Positions 1-6,934 of a stretch of DNA of 7,741 bases are shown piece by piece; positions within the stretch are counted from its first letter, which is position 1, and every line of letters starts with the position of its first letter. The stretch covers positions 1 to 7,741 of the forward strand of contig JAUWGN010000038.1 of assembly GCA_030606385.1 (NCBI GenBank). The letters run 5' to 3'. The notes under the pieces are model-generated. The model searched no databases and was not told where the DNA came from. It worked only from the letters and a program-made list of their open reading frames with translations. This DNA comes from Dehalococcoidia bacterium (lineage in GTDB: Bacteria; Chloroflexota; Dehalococcoidia; GIF9; AB-539-J10). The position numbers and the translations under genes are program-made.

Positions 1-1489
1 CCTCAGGACTGTCCAGGTGGAGTAGGAAGAGGTAAATTTGGTAAGGGGCTACCGAGAGCGGCCAGATAATTCCTTTGTCATCGTGATTTTGTTCCACTAT
101 CGCTGCAAGCAACCTTCCCAGACCGATGCCATAGCATCCCATTACGGCAGGTCGAGACACACCATCTTGGTCAAGGAAAGAAGCTCCTAGTTTCTCACTG
201 ATGAAGGTGCCTAATTTGAATATATGTCCTACTTCAATGCCTCGTGTTGAGGATAGGTTACTGCCACATTCAGGGCAGCTATCACCATGGTGGGCTAAGG
301 CGATGTCCGCAGTGATGTCAACCTCGAAGTCTCTGGGATAGTTAGCGTTTTTGAAATGATATCCTTGCCTGTTAGCACCGGTGATGAAATTAGAGCCCAT
401 GGTTATGGAATCGTCGGCAATGACTTTAGTTCCCTTTATACCTATGGGTGAAGCGAAGCCAACGACTATGCCAGTTTGTTGCACTTCATCTTCGGTAGCA
501 AGGCGAAGCTCAGTGCACTTCAGTGTATTTCTCAGCTTTGTTTCGTTTACCTCGAGGTCACCTCGAATAACCACGAAGATAAGTTTCCCATCAGCGATAT
601 AAAACACTGCCTTAAGCGTCTGCTCTTGCGGGACTCCAAGGAAGTCAGCTACCTCTTCGATTGTTTTTTGCTCCGGTGTGGCGATTTCCTCCAGGGGAAG
701 AGATTGTTTCGCCGCCCCTTCGCTACGAGGTTGCTTCGCTTCGCCCGCAATGACATCTTTCATTATTGCTTTAGCGATTTGAGCCTTTTCCACATTAGCG
801 GAGTAGCCACAGTGGGGGCAGAAAACCATTTCATCTTCGCCCGTTTCAGCGATAACCATAAATTCATGGGATTCCTTGCCGCCTATGGCACCGCTATCGG
901 CTTCCACTATTGAAGTTGGAAGGCCACAGCGAGCATAGATATTTTGATAAGCCTGGCTCATTTTGCGATAGCTTTCATCAAGCGCAGCTTCATCAACATC
1001 GAAGCTGTAAAGGTCTTTCATGATAAATTCACGCACTCGCAGCAATCCCCCACGTGGGCGGGGTTCATCACGAAACTTGGCTTGTATTTGATAAACGAGG
1101 AGGGGGAGGTCACGGTAGCTTTGTACATAGCGGTGGACGAGGTCAGCGATAACTTCCTCATGGGTGGGGCCTAAAGCCAGCTTGTGTTCCTTGCGGTCGG
1201 TCAGGGTAAACATAGTTTGTCCGAAGGAAGTATGTCGCCCTGATTGCTGCCACAGCTCGAACGGCTGCAGTACGGGAAGCATCAGTTCCTGCCCCCCAGC
1301 TTTATCCATCTCCTCCCTGATTATGTTCTCTATTTTCCTGAGCACTCGCCAGCCTGAAGGCAAGTAGGAATAAATTCCAGCAGCTACCTGGGCAATCATG
1401 CCTGCCCGGAGCAATAACTGATGGCTCGCGCTTTCTGCCTCTGCCGGCGCTTCCCGTAAAGTTTTGCCAAAGAGTTTAGAAAACCGCAT
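1..1489 (-). CDS. proS: Prolyl-tRNA synthetase, bacterial type with editing insertion (C-terminus cut by window edge)
   Basis: It charges tRNA-Pro with proline in the cytoplasm. 496 residues are visible; the anticodon-binding domain should continue past the left edge. The N-terminus MRFSKLFGKTLREAP is typical of bacterial ProRS, and an in-frame TAA directly before the ATG fixes the start. Class II features are present: motif 1 region about residues 38-76, GPTHEE 107-112, motif 2 with FRDEPRPRGG 139-148 and FIMKDLYSF 155-163, and motif 3 GCYGIGLGR 451-459. The YbaK-like editing insertion spans about 225-410; Lys293 in TLKAVFY probably matches the E. coli editing-site lysine. CPHCG (224-228) and CPECG (405-409) flank that insertion and could bind a metal. 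Residues 245-264 are encoded by a dispersed-repeat-like segment (see the repeat entry). The start lies 4 nt after the zinc-ribbon gene with no clear Shine-Dalgarno, so translation is probably coupled. Identity is essentially certain. Confidence 0.97.
   Translation of the reverse strand, partial: MRFSKLFGKTLREAPAEAESASHQLLLRAGMIAQVAAGIYSYLPSGWRVLRKIENIIREEMDKAGGQELMLPVLQPFELWQQSGRHTSFGQTMFTLTDRKEHKLALGPTHEEVIADLVHRYVQSYRDLPLLVYQIQAKFRDEPRPRGGLLRVREFIMKDLYSFDVDEAALDESYRKMSQAYQNIYARCGLPTSIVEADSGAIGGKESHEFMVIAETGEDEMVFCPHCGYSANVEKAQIAKAIMKDVIAGEAKQPRSEGAAKQSLPLEEIATPEQKTIEEVADFLGVPQEQTLKAVFYIADGKLIFVVIRGDLEVNETKLRNTLKCTELRLATEDEVQQTGIVVGFASPIGIKGTKVIADDSITMGSNFITGANRQGYHFKNANYPRDFEVDITADIALAHHGDSCPECGSNLSSTRGIEVGHIFKLGTFISEKLGASFLDQDGVSRPAVMGCYGIGLGRLLAAIVEQNHDDKGIIWPLSVAPYQIYLFLLHLDSPE
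700..755 (-). repeat. Dispersed-repeat-like insert inside proS, read in frame
   Basis: On the minus strand this segment starts TGTCATTGCGGGCGAAGCGA and ends ACAATCTC, with the tandem GCGAAGCGAAGC inside. From memory, this is the style of short dispersed repeats (TGTCATTGCGAG...GCAATCTC) common between genes in Chloroflexota and some other genomes. Here it is translated as about 20 residues of proS (including IAGEAKQPRSEG) in the linker entering the editing domain. Aligned by eye to E. coli ProRS, this stretch falls where sequences vary and conserved flanks resume on both sides (SANVEKA before, TPEQKTIEEV after). The reading frame stays open. Repeat identity rests on recalled resemblance and on a shared terminus with the element at 6104-6353. 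Confidence 0.65.
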
Positions 1490-1493
1490 TTAT

Positions 1494-1934
1494 CTACTTG
1501 AAACTAAAGGGAGGATATTTATCCGTTAACAACATGGAGTAACCTAGTACTCTGGAATACCAGCGGAAATAGCCGCTGACAAAATCAAAGGCCCAACGGG
1601 GATATCTACCAAGGATCAAAATTGCCCACCAGGAAATGAAAAGGACAACCTGAGCGGCTATGTTAAGAAAATATAACACTATCCATTGGGGGATAACCAT
1701 GAATATTCTGAAAAAGGTGGTCAACCGCGACAGTCTTTCTGAGTACCTTACGTCGATGGTTATAGGATATCTCCATATCAATCTTGTACCGCATTTAACG
1801 CACATTTCACTCATTGGAGTTGTTGAGGAGCCACAGCTGGGGCAAAAACTGGTTCCCGTTAATGGTCTAGCTCCACAATTGGGGCAGATTTCCGGTGTTC
1901 CTATCAGTTCCTTGTCACAATTTCTGCAAAACAT
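1494..1934 (-). CDS. Zinc-ribbon membrane protein, DUF4389-like
   Basis: A 146-residue protein of unknown function. The N-terminus has four CxxC pairs (Cys3/6, 17/20, 31/34, 45/48), enough for two tandem zinc ribbons of the FCxxC...CPxCG style. From about residue 60 it resembles DUF4389: RYSERLSRLTTFFRI, then a hydrophobic stretch about 73-108 long enough for two membrane passes, then GRYPRWAFDF and the typical ending LLTDKYPPFSF. It is probably a membrane-anchored protein with a soluble zinc-ribbon head; the partner is unknown. It sits 10 nt after ispG, behind a strong Shine-Dalgarno, and 4 nt before proS, so it should be co-transcribed. No catalytic motif is visible. The family call is from recognised motifs, not a search. 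Confidence 0.88.
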   Translation of the reverse strand: MFCRNCDKELIGTPEICPNCGARPLTGTSFCPSCGSSTTPMSEMCVKCGTRLIWRYPITIDVRYSERLSRLTTFFRIFMVIPQWIVLYFLNIAAQVVLFISWWAILILGRYPRWAFDFVSGYFRWYSRVLGYSMLLTDKYPPFSFK

Positions 1935-1938
1935 TTTT

Positions 1939-1945
1939 CCTCCTC
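1939..1945 (-). promoter_or_regulatory. Strong Shine-Dalgarno of the zinc-ribbon gene, touching the ispG stop
   Basis: GAGGAGG on the minus strand lies 4 nt before the ATG at 1934, and its first base is the last base of the ispG TAG stop. It supports the ATG as the real start and shows that this small gene has its own ribosome site, unlike dxr, rseP and proS. Confidence 0.75.
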
Positions 1946-2994
1946 TATATTATTTGCCTTATTTCCTCCGTCAAAGCTTGAAGGAAGCTTTCTTCGGGAA
2001 CTGTCCTTACTACTTTGCCTTTTCTGAATATAGCACCCTTGTCTTTGCCGCAGGCAATGCCGATATCGGCGTCTTTAGCTTCTCCAGGTCCGTTGACCAC
2101 ACATCCCATAACAGCCACCTTGATGGGCTCGGTTATCTTTTCAAGGTGTTTATCCACTGCCTCAGTTAACTTTATGATATCAATTTCAGCGCGCCCACAG
2201 GAAGGGCAGCTTACCAAGGTTGGCCCGTGCTGGCGAAGCCCGAGGCTTTTCAGAATTTCATAGGCAGCGCGCACCTCTTCACAGGGATGGCTAGTCAGCG
2301 AAACGCGAATAGTATCGCCAATGCCTTGATAAAGGAGTATGGCAATGCCTATAGCGCTGCGTATTGCCCCCGCCCGGGGGAGTCCTGCTTCAGTGATGCC
2401 TAAATGTAAGGGATAAGGGATTTTATCGGCGAGCATCTGATATGCCTGAACTGTAGTGGGCACATCAAAGGCTTTAAGGGAAACCTTGATTAAGTTGAAG
2501 TCGATATCTTCCATAAGCCTTATCTGCTCCAGAGCGATATCGACCATTCGCTGAGCTAAAGGGAGGTTAGGTTCAAAATCTGTAGGCAAGCTGCCAGCGT
2601 TCACGCCGATGCGGATGGGAATTTCTCTTTCTTTAGCAGCGGATACCACCCTGGCGATTTGCTCCCTATCACGAATATTGCCGGGATTAAGGCGAAGCCC
2701 GTCAATGCCAGCGTGTAAGGAAGCTAGGGCGAGACGATAATCAAAGTGGATATCGGCGATGATTGGCAGCGATGTATTCTTTTTAATTGCCGGGAGTCTG
2801 TCAACTGCTTGCCTGTCAGGAACTGCTATGCGCACTATTTCGCAGCCGCATTCCTGTAGCTCTTTAACCTGGTTTACGGTGGCGGTAACATCTCTGGTGT
2901 CAGTTTTGGTCATCGACTGAACAGCGATGGGTGCATTGCCGCCTACAGTCACATTGCCAATTTTTAATTCCCTGGAGCTCCTCCGTGCTGTCAT
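1945..2994 (-). CDS. ispG: 4-hydroxy-3-methylbut-2-enyl diphosphate synthase (IspG/GcpE)
   Basis: This [4Fe-4S] enzyme carries out the penultimate MEP-pathway step, converting MEcPP to HMBPP for isoprenoid precursors. The 349 residues match the usual short bacterial form (about 350-370). The N-terminal TIM-barrel half shows IAVQSMTKTDT (23-33), CEIVRIAVPD (51-60), ADIHFDYRLAL (80-90) and LRLNPGNI (100-107). The C-terminal half carries the cluster ligands Cys263 and Cys266 (SCPSCGR), Cys298 (MGCVVNGPGEA) and Glu305. The start overlaps the end of rseP by 4 nt (ATGA). A GGAGG sits 12 nt upstream, a little far, so coupling probably helps. Together with dxr it places two MEP steps in this operon. 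All key residues are present. Confidence 0.97.
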   Translation of the reverse strand: MTARRSSRELKIGNVTVGGNAPIAVQSMTKTDTRDVTATVNQVKELQECGCEIVRIAVPDRQAVDRLPAIKKNTSLPIIADIHFDYRLALASLHAGIDGLRLNPGNIRDREQIARVVSAAKEREIPIRIGVNAGSLPTDFEPNLPLAQRMVDIALEQIRLMEDIDFNLIKVSLKAFDVPTTVQAYQMLADKIPYPLHLGITEAGLPRAGAIRSAIGIAILLYQGIGDTIRVSLTSHPCEEVRAAYEILKSLGLRQHGPTLVSCPSCGRAEIDIIKLTEAVDKHLEKITEPIKVAVMGCVVNGPGEAKDADIGIACGKDKGAIFRKGKVVRTVPEESFLQALTEEIRQII

Positions 2995-4064
2995 TCAAAT
3001 AAGCTTCCTCCCCCAATAATGCGGGTAATATCAAAGTAGGTAATTATACACATTAACAGAATAAGCAGGGCAAAACCGACGGCGTTAACCAGATGTTCCA
3101 CCTTGGGTGATACTCGTTTACCTCGTCGAGCCAATTCTATGAGGAGGAACACAATTCTGCCGCCATCCAGGGCGGGTAATGGAAGCAGGTTAATTATCCC
3201 TAACATGAGGCTGATAAAAGCGGTGAACATAATTAGTGGGAGGAGACCTGCTCTAGCTACCTCCGCGGTCATCTGGTAAATACCTACTGGTCCAACGACT
3301 TGCGGAATTCTAGCAGCGATAATCGAGCTCCGTATTGTATTTCTGAATAAGATAAAGGTCTCAACGTAGCGTTGTGTTCCCAGCATGGTTGCCGTCCAGG
3401 GGGAATAGGATTGGCGAATTATTTGCTGACTCCCTTCGACGCCGGTGACATTAATTCCCAAAGCTCCTTCGTCTTCGGGCGGTATCCATCTCGGCACCAG
3501 GGTGACTTCCTGCTCCCCATTGGCAGCCTTGTTTAGTAGTAGAGTCGTTTCCGAACCGAGGGAGAGTTGAACATGATAGGCTAGATCCCCATAGTTGTTA
3601 ATTTTATGCCCATTTATTGCCAGGATAATGTCTCCCTGTTCTATCCCTGCCTCTGCCGCTGGTGAACTCGGGGCTACCTGTTGCACCTGAATTTGCTCTA
3701 TCGGAACGTTATGGGGGATCATAAAAACAAGGGAGAACAAAATTATTGGCAATAGCAAGTTCATCGAAGATCCGGCGGCGAGGATGAGCGCTCTAGTGCC
3801 AATGCTTTTGCTGGCGAAGCTGCGGGGCTCTGTGGGGTCTTCCTCCCCAAGTAGCTTGACAAATCCCCCCAAGGGGATAAGATTCAATGAATATACTGTT
3901 CCCCCTCTTTTGATGCTTGCCAGCTTTGGGGGGAAGCCTATGCCAAACTCCTCCACTTTTACATCGCTACGCTTGGCAGCAATAAGATGCCCGAACTCGT
4001 GAACCAATATAAGCACCGACAGCATGGCGAAGAAGATGAGTATCATTATTACTGTGGTTAACAT
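2991..4064 (-). CDS. rseP: RseP-type site-2 zinc metalloprotease (M50)
   Basis: This intramembrane protease cleaves membrane-anchored regulators, such as anti-sigma factors, or leftover signal peptides; its substrate here is unknown. It has 357 residues. The first membrane segment carries the zinc motif HEFGH (22-26). NLIPLGGFVKLLGE (61-74) follows, then a membrane segment around 92-117, one PDZ domain about 124-190, GPVGIYQMT (258-266), and the second active-site motif NLLPLPALDGGR (292-303, Asp300 as metal ligand). A final membrane segment lies near 328-347. A single PDZ is usual for Gram-positive and Chloroflexota forms, whereas E. coli has two. The start overlaps the end of dxr by 7 nt and has no visible Shine-Dalgarno, so coupling is likely. 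Position between dxr and ispG fits the conserved cluster. Confidence 0.96.
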   Translation of the reverse strand: MLTTVIMILIFFAMLSVLILVHEFGHLIAAKRSDVKVEEFGIGFPPKLASIKRGGTVYSLNLIPLGGFVKLLGEEDPTEPRSFASKSIGTRALILAAGSSMNLLLPIILFSLVFMIPHNVPIEQIQVQQVAPSSPAAEAGIEQGDIILAINGHKINNYGDLAYHVQLSLGSETTLLLNKAANGEQEVTLVPRWIPPEDEGALGINVTGVEGSQQIIRQSYSPWTATMLGTQRYVETFILFRNTIRSSIIAARIPQVVGPVGIYQMTAEVARAGLLPLIMFTAFISLMLGIINLLPLPALDGGRIVFLLIELARRGKRVSPKVEHLVNAVGFALLILLMCIITYFDITRIIGGGSLFE

Positions 4065-5197
4065 AGGCTTATATCATGGACTATTTGTAATGTCATTTCT
4101 CTGGTCTTCTCATCAGCAGCAAAGATTTCCTCTATTGACGGTTGAGCAATACTCTGATGTTGCTCCAATGCGTTGCTTACTATTGTAGCAATATCGGTGA
4201 ACCTGATTTTCCCCTGGAGGAAAAACTCCACTGCTACTTCATCTGCGGCACAGAGTGCTGCAGGGTATGTTCCTCCTAACCTGGCAGCATCCAACGCCAG
4301 TTTAAGGCAGGGAAATTGAGCATAATCTACAGGTTCGAAGCTCAAAATTTCCTTTCTGCTTAAATCGAGGCGTGGCAGTTCAGGATTAGGCAATCGCTCA
4401 GGATAACAAAGTGCATACTGTATTGGCAAATGCATATCGGGAAAACTAAGCTGTGCTTTCATCGAGCCATCGGCAAACTCAATAATGGAATGAACGAGGC
4501 TTTGTGGATGCACTAATATCTCAATCCTATCCACTGGAATGGCGAAAAGATGGTGTGCTTCAATGACCTCAAGCCCTTTATTCATCAGCGTTGCTGAATC
4601 GATGGTCACTTTCTTGCCCATTTTCCAGGTGGGGTGACGGAGGGCTTGCTCCACAGTTACTCGGTCTAGTTGTGACTGTGAGTGGTGATAAAATGGTCCT
4701 CCTGAGGCGGTCAAGAAAAGGCGGTGAGGTTCACTTTCTTCGCCCAGCAAACATTGCCAGATGGCGCTATGCTCGCTATCAACGGGCAAGATTTGGACAT
4801 CGTGCTGGGTGGCTTCTGTGGTAACGATATTGCCTGCCATCACTAACACTTCCTTGTTTGCCAAGGCAACTGTCTTGCCTGCTTGCAAAGCAGCTATGGT
4901 GGGGAATAATCCGGCCTTGCCCGATGTAGCTATAACGGTAAGGTCAACGTCGTCGTGGCTTGCTATTTCCTCCATGGTCATGAACTTCCCCTGGTAACTG
5001 AAATCAGGTTCAACAGAGCAGTAAAACAGTTGTGGTTCAAATTCCTCAAGTTGCTGCTCAAGGAGCTTAATATTTTCCCCTGCTGCCAAGCCTCTCACCT
5101 GGAATTTGGTGGGAAAGGCGCGGATTACATCCAACGCTTGCTGTCCTATAGAGCCTGTTGAGCCCAAAATGGCAATTCTCTTTACCCCACTACCCAT
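4058..5197 (-). CDS. dxr: 1-deoxy-D-xylulose 5-phosphate reductoisomerase
   Basis: It converts DXP to MEP with NADPH and a divalent metal, the committed MEP-pathway step. The 379 residues are full length. The NADPH loop GSTGSIG is at 12-18, ANKE at 113-116, and DSEHSA at 140-145 supplies metal ligands Asp140 and Glu142. The flexible-loop region includes ASGGPF (164-169) and HPTWKMG (188-194). NKGLEVIEAHHLF (206-218) gives Glu210 as third ligand, and HPQSLVHS (230-237) follows. The C-terminal helical domain is intact. The ATG overlaps the cdsA end by 16 nt. I see no Shine-Dalgarno before it, and no in-frame start between this ATG and the NADPH loop leaves a complete fold, so termination-reinitiation from cdsA is likely. 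Confidence 0.97.
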   Translation of the reverse strand: MGSGVKRIAILGSTGSIGQQALDVIRAFPTKFQVRGLAAGENIKLLEQQLEEFEPQLFYCSVEPDFSYQGKFMTMEEIASHDDVDLTVIATSGKAGLFPTIAALQAGKTVALANKEVLVMAGNIVTTEATQHDVQILPVDSEHSAIWQCLLGEESEPHRLFLTASGGPFYHHSQSQLDRVTVEQALRHPTWKMGKKVTIDSATLMNKGLEVIEAHHLFAIPVDRIEILVHPQSLVHSIIEFADGSMKAQLSFPDMHLPIQYALCYPERLPNPELPRLDLSRKEILSFEPVDYAQFPCLKLALDAARLGGTYPAALCAADEVAVEFFLQGKIRFTDIATIVSNALEQHQSIAQPSIEEIFAADEKTREMTLQIVHDISLC

Positions 5198-6003
5198 ATT
5201 ACATAATAATATACCATTGGGGCAACGAAGATAAGGCTATCAAGACGGTCGAGAGCGCCGCCGTGACCAGGCAACAAATTGCCGGCATCCTTTGCCTCTA
5301 AATTGCGTTTGAGCAGGGATTCCACTATGTCGCCAAGCTGGGCAAACAAGCTAATGAGGCAGGCGAGAAGAATAAGTTGCCAGTAGAGCAGAGAAAAAGT
5401 ACAAAATAAGTTGAGGAGCAGGAACACAGCCACAGCACCAGCGATGCTGCTTAACAAACCACCCATTGCTCCTTCCCAGGTCTTGCCCGGGCTTGTCGCT
5501 GGGGCTAATTTATGCCTGCCCCATTTTCTCCCGATAAAGTATGCACCAGTATCATTGGCAAATATGGTGAGTAAAGCAAGATAAACCCAATTCCGTCCAT
5601 CATCTAATATATTCAGGTTGAGCCAATAGCTTAGCATCCATCCCACGTATAAAACGCCTGCTACTGTCCATGCCCAATCTTGAAATGCTGTTTCTCGTTG
5701 TGAATGAATCAGTGTCAATACCAGGGAGATCACCACCGCTACTGACATAATGATAGGTAACAGGTTGATGGAGAGGTGGTAATGGAGACTCAGCGGGCTT
5801 AAAGTGAGTGCCACTGCCCATAATAAGCCAAAGCGGGTTAGAGGATGCCCTTTGCCTGAAATGGTCACCATGCCATAGAACTCCAAAGTGGCGACTAACG
5901 CTACTGCGGCAATGAAAACACCAAACCAGGGGTTGCCAAACCAGACGGCGAGGAGGATGATGGGCAAGAGTATCGCTGCAGTGATACTCCTTTGTTTAAG
6001 CAT
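5182..6003 (-). CDS. cdsA: Phosphatidate cytidylyltransferase (CDP-diglyceride synthase)
   Basis: This integral membrane enzyme makes CDP-diacylglycerol from CTP and phosphatidic acid for phospholipid synthesis. It is 273 residues from the chosen ATG at 6003; an in-frame ATG at 6024 would add seven polar residues. I prefer 6003 because the family normally begins like MLKQRSITAAILLP, and an AGG lies 6 nt upstream, while 6024 has no Shine-Dalgarno. Several hydrophobic membrane segments precede NDTGAYFIGRKWG and SPGKTWEGAMGG. The signature near the C-terminus runs from GDIVESLLKR through KD to LPGHGGALDRLDS and is intact. The usual upstream neighbour uppS is missing; a repeat-filled spacer takes its place. 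Confidence 0.95.
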   Translation of the reverse strand: MLKQRSITAAILLPIILLAVWFGNPWFGVFIAAVALVATLEFYGMVTISGKGHPLTRFGLLWAVALTLSPLSLHYHLSINLLPIIMSVAVVISLVLTLIHSQRETAFQDWAWTVAGVLYVGWMLSYWLNLNILDDGRNWVYLALLTIFANDTGAYFIGRKWGRHKLAPATSPGKTWEGAMGGLLSSIAGAVAVFLLLNLFCTFSLLYWQLILLACLISLFAQLGDIVESLLKRNLEAKDAGNLLPGHGGALDRLDSLIFVAPMVYYYVIWVVG

Positions 6004-6081
6004 ATCTTGCCTGCCTTTTGTCATATTAAGTCATTGATAACGCTTGCGTAAAGCCGGGTGTACCCATTCATATAATTAATC

Positions 6082-6110
6082 AGTGACAGGTGACCTCCTG
6101 CCCTGTCATT
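6082..6110. repeat. Small inverted repeat at the edge of the palindromic element
   Basis: AGTGACAGG (6082-6090) pairs with CCTGTCATT (6102-6110), with one G-T wobble and an 11-nt loop. Its right arm contains the TGTCATT end of the larger element, so it may be a partial second copy of that end. No T-run follows on either strand, so it is not a standard terminator. Confidence 0.4.
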
Positions 6111-6353
6111 GCGAGGCGCGCTGCAGGATGAAATCCTAAATCATAAGCACTAAATTCTAAACAAATCCAAAAATCAAAGATAAAAAAACCAAAACTACAA
6201 TTCAAAAAGCAAAGGCCTTCATTTTTAAACTTTGCTTTGTCATTTTACACTTTGCTCTTTGACTTTTGAGTTTTCGGCATTGTTTAGTGTTTCGGGTTTA
6301 GTATTTGGAATTTTGTTTTGCTGGGATTGCCGCGCTTTCAGCTTGTAATGACA
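6104..6353. repeat. MITE-like imperfect palindrome between frr and cdsA
   Basis: This lies in the only long gene-free stretch (6025-6379). The ends are TGTCATT (6104-6110) and AATGACA (6347-6353), a perfect 7-bp inverted pair. Inside, matched arms share one axis near 6222: AAATCCTAAAT (6131-6141) against ATTTGGAATTT (6303-6313, imperfect), CTAAACAA (6157-6164) against TTGTTTAG (6280-6287), and AAAGCAAAG (6206-6214) against CTTTGCTTT (6230-6238). The left arm is A-rich and the right T-rich, unlike the flanking genes. No reading frame of note and no transposase are present, and I see no clear target-site duplication. It begins 26 nt after the frr stop and could fold as a long hairpin in the transcript. 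The style resembles repeats I recall from Chloroflexota-type genomes. The rest of the spacer (6025-6103) shows only a small hairpin. Confidence 0.75.
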
Positions 6354-6379
6354 AGGATGAAGCTCCTTTATTTATCTGT

Positions 6380-6934
6380 TTATATTTGCTTTATTTCCTT
6401 TTCCTTGTCGTTGCCCAGCTGGCTTACTTTGCCTATGAACGCCTCGGCGAATTGGTCCACTTGTTTAGTAGCGCTTTTAAGCTCATCCTGTGATATTTCC
6501 TTATTCTTTTCCATTTTCTTCAGTTTTGCGATGCTATCCCGCCTTATATTGCGTATCATCACTCGGTGGTCCTCTACCCTTCTTGCCAGCAATTTGGCTA
6601 ATTCAGCACGGCGTTCCTCGCTCAGTGGTGGGACAGCTATGCGAATCAGATTACCGTTGCTTGAAGGGCTGACACCTAGATTAGATTTAAGTATCGCTCT
6701 TTCGATCGCTTTTATCGAGGTGCGCTCCCATGGTTGAATAACGATGAGATTGGCTTCACGGGCAACTATATTAGCCAGTTGGACTAGGGGAAGAGCTTCA
6801 CCTTGGTAATCAACCATAATGTTATCCAGTAATGCTGGGTTGGCTCGACCGGTGCGGATAGTGGTGAATTCACGAGCCAAAACATCCACAACCTTTTCCA
6901 TTTTGGCGGTTAATTCAGCGATTACTTGCCTCAT
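6380..6934 (-). CDS. frr: Ribosome recycling factor
   Basis: Together with EF-G it splits the post-termination ribosome in the cytoplasm. The 184 residues are the normal length. The family pattern is clear throughout: FTTIRTGRANPALLDNI (23-39), IVIQPWERTSIKAIERAI (64-81), NLGVSPSSNG (85-94), IRIAVPPLSEERRAEL (97-112), RNIRRDS (128-134, with the conserved Arg132), then the helix-rich EISQDELK segment and the C-terminal KEKEIKQI. GAGG lies 8 nt before the ATG. It begins 23 nt after tsf; pyrH, which normally separates the two, is absent. Confidence 0.98.
   Translation of the reverse strand: MRQVIAELTAKMEKVVDVLAREFTTIRTGRANPALLDNIMVDYQGEALPLVQLANIVAREANLIVIQPWERTSIKAIERAILKSNLGVSPSSNGNLIRIAVPPLSEERRAELAKLLARRVEDHRVMIRNIRRDSIAKLKKMEKNKEISQDELKSATKQVDQFAEAFIGKVSQLGNDKEKEIKQI

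Noticed and set aside
476..913. Plus-strand open frame of 145 codons within the proS region.
   Set aside because: It is antisense to conserved ProRS catalytic and editing sequence and shows no recognisable protein features.
1660..2169. Plus-strand open frame of 169 codons across the zinc-ribbon gene and the end of ispG.
   Set aside because: It is antisense to two well-supported genes, has no family resemblance, and crosses their junction; it is a shadow frame.
4080..4100. TGTAATGTCATTTCTCTGG at the 3' end of dxr, resembling the TGTCATT repeat end.
   Set aside because: It encodes the ordinary dxr C-terminus and only the short TGTCATT core matches; no second end or repeat body is nearby.
6023..6052. 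Possible sigma-70-like promoter before cdsA on the minus strand (TTTACG, 18 nt, TAATAT).
   Set aside because: The -35 box is poor, the spacer is only approximate, and AT-rich spacers give such matches by chance. Transcription start mapping would be needed.
6021..6071. A 16-codon minus-strand frame (MNGYTRLYASVINDLI) whose TGA overlaps the upstream cdsA ATG at 6024 by 4 nt.
   Set aside because: The nearest Shine-Dalgarno-like AGGAGG is too far from its ATG, the peptide matches no UppS C-terminus that I recognise, and such short frames arise by chance. It could be a vestige but nothing supports that.
6340..6372. Small hairpins just after the frr stop (AAGGA...TCCTT and CTTGT...ACAAG on the minus strand) as a terminator.
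   Set aside because: Stems are only 5 bp, not GC-rich, and no T-run follows in the direction of transcription.
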